A stretch of DNA of 6,384 nucleotides from a bacterium (lineage in GTDB: Bacteria > Krumholzibacteriota > Krumholzibacteria > LZORAL124-64-63): assembly GCA_016873405.1 (NCBI GenBank), contig VGXH01000110.1, forward strand, positions 1-6,384, read 5' to 3'. The translations under genes were made by a program, and so were the position numbers. Below are positions 1-4,031 of this stretch, one piece after another; position 1 is the first letter of the stretch, and every line of letters begins with the position of its first letter. The notes beneath the pieces were generated by a model that did not search any database, had not been told where the DNA came from, and was given only the letters and a program-made list of their open reading frames with translations.

Positions 1-567
1 CGGACGGTGCGGCACTTCTCCGGCCGACCCGTGCCGCGCGACGTGATCGAGGAGTGCCTCCTGGCGGCGGGAACGGCGCCCAACGGCGCCAACCTGCAGC
101 CGTGGCACTTCGTCGTGGTGGGCGATGCGGGCGTCAAGCATGAGCTGCGGATCGCCGCCGAGGCGGAGGAAGAGGAGTTCTACAGCCGCCGCGCGCCGCA
201 GGAATGGCTGGACGCCCTGGCCCCGCTCGGCACCGACGCGAACAAGCCGTTCCTGGAGATCGCCCCCTGGCTGATCGCCATCTTCGGGAAGAACCACAGC
301 GAACTTGCCGATGGCCGCCGGGTGAAGAACTACTACGTCGGCGAGTCGGTGGGGATCGCGACCGGGCTCCTGATCGCCGCGATCCACCAGGCCGGGCTGG
401 TCTCGCTGACGCACACACCCAGCCCGATGGGTTTCCTCAACCGGATCCTGGGCGTCGAGGCCGACGCGAAGCCGTACCTGCTGCTGGTGGTGGGGTACCC
501 CGCGGCGGACGCCCAGGTGCCGGTCATCACGAAGAAGACGCTGGGCGAGATCGCGACGTTCGTGTGA
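1..567 (+). CDS. Nitroreductase-family flavoprotein, iodotyrosine deiodinase (IYD)-like, 5'-truncated by window edge
   Basis: Seen: frame 1 is open from the first base to TGA at 565-567 (188 codons). It opens with R-T-V-R-H-F-S, the start of the RR[ST]VR FMN-phosphate-binding motif, so the true start lies upstream and the GTG at 7-9 is only the Val of that motif. Counting the first codon as 1, there follow [13 protein letters not shown] (23-35), an acidic lid with E57 and Y61, K82, YYVGESVG (111-118), GLVSLTHTP (132-140) and a GYP near the end. Known: human IYD binds the halotyrosine zwitterion with E157, Y161 and K182; spacing here (Y = E+4, K = Y+21) is identical, and T-x-T-P matches the segment holding the flavin-N5 threonine. 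Inferred: a soluble FMN enzyme that reductively dehalogenates halotyrosines or reduces a related substrate. The gene ends 62 bases before the next gene, probably one operon. A different nitroreductase substrate cannot be excluded. Confidence 0.88.
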   Translation, partial: RTVRHFSGRPVPRDVIEECLLAAGTAPNGANLQPWHFVVVGDAGVKHELRIAAEAEEEEFYSRRAPQEWLDALAPLGTDANKPFLEIAPWLIAIFGKNHSELADGRRVKNYYVGESVGIATGLLIAAIHQAGLVSLTHTPSPMGFLNRILGVEADAKPYLLLVVGYPAADAQVPVITKKTLGEIATFV

Positions 568-618
568 ACCTCAACGGCGGGTCGGCGGCCGCGGCCGGCC
601 CCGCCGCGGTCGCGGCCC

Positions 619-624
619 GGGGAG
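619..624 (+). promoter_or_regulatory. Ribosome binding site of the carbon-nitrogen hydrolase gene
   Basis: GGGGAG lies 5 bases upstream of the ATG at 630. It supports that start over in-frame alternatives further upstream, which would lengthen the protein beyond the usual family N-terminus (M-R-L-A-L-I-Q). Confidence 0.6.
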
Positions 625-629
625 CGACG

Positions 630-1457
630 ATGCGCCTTGCCCTGATCCAGCAGCACGCCGGGCCCGACCCCGGGGAGAACCTGGCCCGCGGCCTCGTCGC
701 CGCCCGCCGCGCGGCCGCCGCCGGCGCCGAACTGGCGGTCTTCGCCGAGCTGGCCTTCACGCGGTTCCTCCCGCAGGTGCCCGCCACGCCGGCGTCCCAC
801 TCGCTGGCCGAACCGGTGCCAGGGCCCACCACCGAGGCGTTCGCGGCGTTGGCCAGGGAACTCGGGGTGGTCGTGGTGCTCAACCTCTTCGAGGTCACGC
901 CCGACGGCCGCACCTGGGACAGCTCGCCGGTGATCGACGCCGACGGCGCGCTGCTGGGCGTCACGCGCATGGTGCACATCACCGAGTACGAGCGCTTCCA
1001 CGAGCAGGGCTACTAAAAGCCCGGCGACACCGGCGCGCCCGTGTACGACACGCAGGCCGGGCGGATCGGCGTGGCCATCTGCTACGACCGTCACTATCCG
1101 GAATACATGCGCGCGCTGGCGCTGCAGGGCGCCGAGCTGGTGGTGGTCCCGCAGGCCGGCAGCGTGGGCGAATGGCCGGACGGCCTGTACGAGGCCGAGC
1201 TGCAGGTCGCCGCGTTCCAGAACGGCTACTTCACCGCCCTGTGCAACCGCGTGGGCCCGGAGGAGCGCCTGACGTTCGCCGGCGAGAGCTTCGTCTGCGG
1301 GCCGGACGGCCGCGTCCTGGCGCGGGCGGGCGCGGGCACCGACGAGATCCTGACCTGCGACCCCGACCTTGCCGACTGCGCGCGATCGCACGCGCGGCGG
1401 CTGTTCCTGCGGGATCGAAGGCCGGGTCTCTACGCGGGGTGGCTGGCGAGCGAGTAG
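630..1457 (+). pseudogene. Carbon-nitrogen hydrolase (nitrilase superfamily, N-carbamoylputrescine amidase-like), interrupted by an in-frame stop
   Basis: Seen: ATG 630 opens a frame that reads MRLALIQQHAG, then AELAVFAELAF with the expected catalytic Glu (E40). It continues through GVTRMVHI and FHEQGY to TAA at 1014-1016 (codon 129). The same frame resumes at once as KPGDTGAPVYDT, GRIGVAICYDRHYPEY with the nucleophile Cys (C151), and GAELVVVPQAG, and ends at TAG 1455-1457. Restored length is about 275 residues, normal for the family. Known: members hydrolyse C-N bonds of nitriles, amides or carbamoyl groups through a Glu-Lys-Cys triad; the E-Q-G-Y-Y-x-P-G-D-T-G context suggests TAA replaced a Tyr codon (TAC/TAT), one substitution. 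The 128-residue N-terminal piece lacks the nucleophile, and the C-terminal piece has no visible ribosome site before its first GTG (1041), so neither should be active. The usual catalytic Lys is also not where expected (M114). Lack of further decay argues for a recent nonsense mutation or a sequencing/assembly error. Confidence 0.85.
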
Positions 1458-1493
1458 GCGTGGCGCCGGCGCGAGTCCTGACCGATGGCGTTG

Positions 1494-1521
1494 CCGGCGC
1501 CGGCGCCAGTCCCGGCGCCGG
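1494..1521. terminator. GC-rich stem-loop between convergent genes (possible bidirectional terminator)
   Basis: CCGGCGCCGG occurs at 1494-1503 and again at 1512-1521. As the unit is self-complementary, the copies can form a 10-bp stem with an 8-base loop. It lies in the 76-base gap between the 3' ends of two convergent genes, the right place for a shared terminator. There is no T-run on either strand, and such words are common in this base composition, so the call is weak. Confidence 0.3.
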
Positions 1522-1533
1522 GCGCGCGGCCCT

Positions 1534-2466
1534 TCAGTGCTTCCCCCACACCTTCTCCCCCGCCGCCACCGCCACCTTCAGCGTGTTGCCCTTGCCCGGC
1601 AGCGGGCAGGTGGCATAGGGCGTGAACACGCAGGGCGGGTTGTAGGCGCGGTTGAAGTCCAGCTCCACCGTGCCGTCGGCCGCCGGCGCCGGGGCCGCCA
1701 GGAAGCGGCCGCCGCCGTAGGTGCCCTGGCCGTTGGTGGCGTCGCCGAAGACCAGGAACAGCTCCTCGCCGGGCTTGCCGGTGGGGGTCAGGCGGCATTC
1801 GCGGCCGCCCAGGCGGAAGACCAGCGTGCCGGGACTGGGCTCCGCGGTCTCGTTGCCCAGCACGTCGGGCACCTTCACGGCGCCGGGGCCGGGCTCCAGG
1901 CGGGCCTGCACGCGCCAGCGCGCGTCGACCGGGTAGCGGTCGATGCCGGCGAAACCGCGCAGCACCTCCGACTCGCGGTCCTTCACGCGCAGTAAGAACG
2001 CGCCCCCGCGCTCGATCACGAAGAACAGCAGCGGGCCGCAGGCCAGCGTGGTGGGGGCGCCGTCGCGATCGGTGGCCATCGCCAGGGCGGTCACGGGCGC
2101 GGCGGCGCTGTCGGCGGTGGTGACGGCCGCGCCCGGGTCGGCGGCGAACGTCCAGCGGCCGTCCAGGCAGGCCAGGTCGCCGACGCGCGCGGGGGCCTTG
2201 TCGATCAGGCGCACGGTGGCGGCCGGGTCCGAGCCCAGCGTGTTCACGCCGGCGGCGTCCAACTCGTGCAGGCCGACGAGCGTCAGCCAGCCGGTGTCGC
2301 TGCGCAGGCGCGCCAGGCGCTGGGCGTGCCAGGCGTCGACCTCGGCCACGTAGTCGGCGGTCGTGTCCACCTTGCTGCCGCCGCAGCCCGCCAGAGCGAG
2401 CGCGGCGAGGGCCGGGAGCAGGACCGGCGTCAGCGCGGCCCGGCGGCGCGGCGTCGTTGGGTTCAC
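1534..2466 (-). CDS. DUF1684-family lipoprotein
   Basis: 310 residues. Function unknown. Seen: start GTG (2466-2464), with a purine-rich site 7 bases upstream and no usable ATG near the N-terminus. A lipoprotein signal follows: basic R7-R9, hydrophobic core about 12-26, lipobox LAGC with C28 as the lipidated Cys. Gly at +2 means no inner-membrane retention signal of the Asp type, so outer-membrane anchoring facing the periplasm is likely in a diderm. The mature part matches the DUF1684 pattern: GWLTLVGLHEL (59-69), RYPVDARWRV (177-186), GTYGGGRFL (248-256), then LDFNRAYNPPC (269-279), FTPYATCPLP (281-290) and AGEK (302-305). The length is normal with the C-terminal block complete. It overlaps the upstream decarboxylase stop by 4 bases, implying one mRNA and coupled translation. 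Family identity is confident; no reaction can be assigned. Confidence 0.9.
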   Translation of the reverse strand: MNPTTPRRRAALTPVLLPALAALALAGCGGSKVDTTADYVAEVDAWHAQRLARLRSDTGWLTLVGLHELDAAGVNTLGSDPAATVRLIDKAPARVGDLACLDGRWTFAADPGAAVTTADSAAAPVTALAMATDRDGAPTTLACGPLLFFVIERGGAFLLRVKDRESEVLRGFAGIDRYPVDARWRVQARLEPGPGAVKVPDVLGNETAEPSPGTLVFRLGGRECRLTPTGKPGEELFLVFGDATNGQGTYGGGRFLAAPAPAADGTVELDFNRAYNPPCVFTPYATCPLPGKGNTLKVAVAAGEKVWGKH

Positions 2467-3911
2467 GGTCGTTCCCCTTCCGCGATGGCGCGCGCGGCCG
2501 CCTGCAGCGCGGCCCAGGCCTGCTGCACGTGTTCGCGCGCGGTGGCGCGCTGGCCGACGGCCAGGCGCAGCGTGGTGGTGTCGTCGAGCTTCGTGTGCGT
2601 CAGGTAGAGCGTGCCCTCGGCGTTCACGCGGGCCATCAACGCGGCGTTGAGTTCGTTCAGTCGAGCCAGGTCGGTGAGGCCGGCGGGCCGCCAGCGGAAG
2701 CAGACGGTGTTCAGCGGCACCGGGGCCAGCAGCTCCCAGTCGGGCGCCGCCTCGACCCAGCCGGCGAATTCGCGCGCGAGCGCCAGATGCGCGGCCACGA
2801 ACGCGCGCAGTTGCCGCGCGCCGTAAGGGGGCAGCACGAACCACACCTTCAGCGCCCGGAAGCGCCGGCCCAGCTGCAGGCCCCAGTCCATGTAGTTGAC
2901 CACCTCGGCGTCGCGCGTGGTGCGCAGGTACTCCGGGTGGATCGCCATTGAACGCTGCAGATGGTCGGGGTCGCGCACCCAGAAGGCCGAGCAGTCGAAG
3001 TTCACCAGCAGCCACTTGTGCGGGTTGAAGACCAGCGAGTCGGCGTGCTCGACGCCGTCCAGGAGCCAGCGCATCTCCGGCAGGATGGCGGCCGAGCCGG
3101 CCAGCGCCGCGTCCACGTGCAGCCACAGGCCGTGCCGGCGCGCCACCGGGCCGATGGTCGCCAACGGGTCGACCGCCGTGCAGCCGGTGGTGCCGACGGT
3201 GGCCACGACCGCGCAGGGCGCCAGGCCGGCGGCGCGGTCGGCCGCGATGAGGCGCTCCAGGTCGGCCGGGTCCAGGCGCCGCTGCGCGTCGATGCCCACG
3301 CTGACGACGTTCGCCGCGCCGAGGCCGGCCAGGCGCGCGCCCTTCAGCACGGAGGAGTGCGCCTCGCGCGAGGCGTACACGCGCAGCGCGCCGCCGGCCG
3401 CCGCCGCGGCCGCGCCCAGGCCGTCGGTGTTGGCGGCGAAGCCCGTCGCGCGCTCGCGCGCGCAGACCAGGGCGCAGAACGTGGCCGTGGAGGCGGTATC
3501 GTGGATGACGCCGTGGAAGCCGTCCGGCAGCCCGATGAGCTGTCCGAGCCACGACATCATGCGCTGCTCCAGTTCGGTCGCCGCCGGGCTGGTCTGCCAG
3601 AGCATCCCGTTGACGCCGAGGCCGGCCGCCAGCATCTCGCCCAGGATGGAGGGGCCGCTGTTGTTGGCCGGGAAGTAGGCGAAGAAGCGCGGGTGGTTCC
3701 AGTGCGTGATGCCGGGCATGACGTCGCGCTCGAAGTCTGCCAGCACCGCCGTCATGGACTCCGGCTCCTCGGGCGGGGACGGCGGCAGCGCGGCCAGCAG
3801 GTCGCCCGGCCGGCTGCGGCTGCACACGGGGTGGCGGTCGGCGTGCGCGAGGTAGTCGGCGATCCAGTCGACGACCTCGTGCGCGTGGCGGCGGAATTCC
3901 TCGGGCTGCAT
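2463..3911 (-). CDS. PLP-dependent aromatic-L-amino-acid decarboxylase (group II, AADC/tyrosine decarboxylase type)
   Basis: 482 residues, the usual family length. Catalyses PLP-dependent decarboxylation of an aromatic amino acid (Tyr, Trp, Phe or Dopa) to its amine in the cytoplasm; the exact substrate cannot be read here. Seen: MQPEEFRRHAHEVVDWIADY at the N-terminus; THWNHPRFFAYFPANNSGPS (69-88); LWQTSPAATELE (104-115); SREAHSSV with H185 stacking on PLP; VATVGTTG with T241; LHVDAALAGSA with D267 binding the pyridine N; NPHKWLLVNFDCSAFWV with the Schiff-base K299; and Y328, 29 residues later as in human AADC (K303/Y332). Known: this Tyr and the His mark true decarboxylases, whereas aldehyde synthases carry Phe or Asn there. 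Start chosen at 3911: it has GGAG 5 bases upstream and matches the family N-terminus. Upstream in-frame ATGs at 3980 and 3956 add a basic, non-homologous extension. First gene of a two-gene unit with the DUF1684 lipoprotein. Confidence 0.94.
   Translation of the reverse strand: MQPEEFRRHAHEVVDWIADYLAHADRHPVCSRSRPGDLLAALPPSPPEEPESMTAVLADFERDVMPGITHWNHPRFFAYFPANNSGPSILGEMLAAGLGVNGMLWQTSPAATELEQRMMSWLGQLIGLPDGFHGVIHDTASTATFCALVCARERATGFAANTDGLGAAAAAAGGALRVYASREAHSSVLKGARLAGLGAANVVSVGIDAQRRLDPADLERLIAADRAAGLAPCAVVATVGTTGCTAVDPLATIGPVARRHGLWLHVDAALAGSAAILPEMRWLLDGVEHADSLVFNPHKWLLVNFDCSAFWVRDPDHLQRSMAIHPEYLRTTRDAEVVNYMDWGLQLGRRFRALKVWFVLPPYGARQLRAFVAAHLALAREFAGWVEAAPDWELLAPVPLNTVCFRWRPAGLTDLARLNELNAALMARVNAEGTLYLTHTKLDDTTTLRLAVGQRATAREHVQQAWAALQAAARAIAEGERP
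2474..2479 (-). promoter_or_regulatory. Ribosome binding site of the DUF1684 lipoprotein gene
   Basis: On the - strand AAGGGG lies inside the last codons of the decarboxylase gene, 7 bases before the GTG start. It supports this non-ATG start and initiation at the GTGA overlap. Confidence 0.6.
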
Positions 3912-3916
3912 GGCGG

Positions 3917-3920
3917 CTCC
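3917..3920 (-). promoter_or_regulatory. Ribosome binding site deciding the decarboxylase start
   Basis: GGAG on the - strand, 5 bases before the ATG at 3911-3909. The in-frame ATG at 3956 has no comparable site, so the shorter protein is preferred. Confidence 0.55.
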
Positions 3921-3974
3921 GGGTCGGCGGCGGCCCTGTGGGCGCCGCGGCTGCATGGCGGGTGCGCATGATGA

Positions 3975-4008
3975 CGGCACCGGGTCAGGACAGCCTGACC
4001 CGGTGCCG
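3975..4008 (-). terminator. Strong 15-bp stem-loop, probable terminator after the chemoreceptor-like gene
   Basis: A perfect inverted repeat: arms 3975-3989 (CGGCACCGGGTCAGG) and 3994-4008, with a 4-base loop (ACAG). It begins 23 bases after the chemoreceptor-like stop and 63 bases before the decarboxylase start, so it most likely ends the upstream transcript. Reading the - strand, the following bases are TCATCAT, only a weak T-run, so termination may be partial or Rho-assisted. A protein-binding operator for the decarboxylase operon is an alternative. Confidence 0.6.
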
Positions 4009-4031
4009 CGCGTCTGTCAACCCGGGGGCCG

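Noticed and set aside
333..1391. A 352-codon - strand open frame across the nitroreductase and hydrolase loci.
   Set aside because: It is the complement of two recognisable + strand genes, runs across their intergenic gap and resembles nothing.
1041..1457. Separate functional gene starting at GTG 1041.
   Set aside because: The GTG is the Val of the conserved PGDTGAPVYDT stretch, no ribosome site precedes it, and the piece would lack the catalytic Glu. It is the 3' part of the interrupted hydrolase.
1534..3969. A single - strand open frame of about 811 codons covering the lipoprotein and a larger upstream part.
   Set aside because: Only the last 310 codons resemble a protein family and begin with a signal peptide at GTG 2466. 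The upstream part is an out-of-frame reading of the decarboxylase gene, rich in Arg/Ala/Gly/Pro.
2961..3971. A 336-codon + strand open frame opposite the decarboxylase.
   Set aside because: Antisense to unmistakable decarboxylase motifs; its composition is Arg/Ala/Gly/Val-rich without domains.
3912..3980. N-terminal extension of the decarboxylase starting at ATG 3980 or 3956.
   Set aside because: The extra residues are basic and Pro-rich, lack family similarity and have no ribosome site. The 3980 start would also lie within the inverted repeat region.
3992..4020. Complete sigma-70 promoter from TTGACA at 4020-4015 for the decarboxylase operon.
   Set aside because: The -35 is perfect, but the hexamer 17 bases on (CAGGCT) matches TATAAT at only two positions and lies in the hairpin, so no promoter feature is called.
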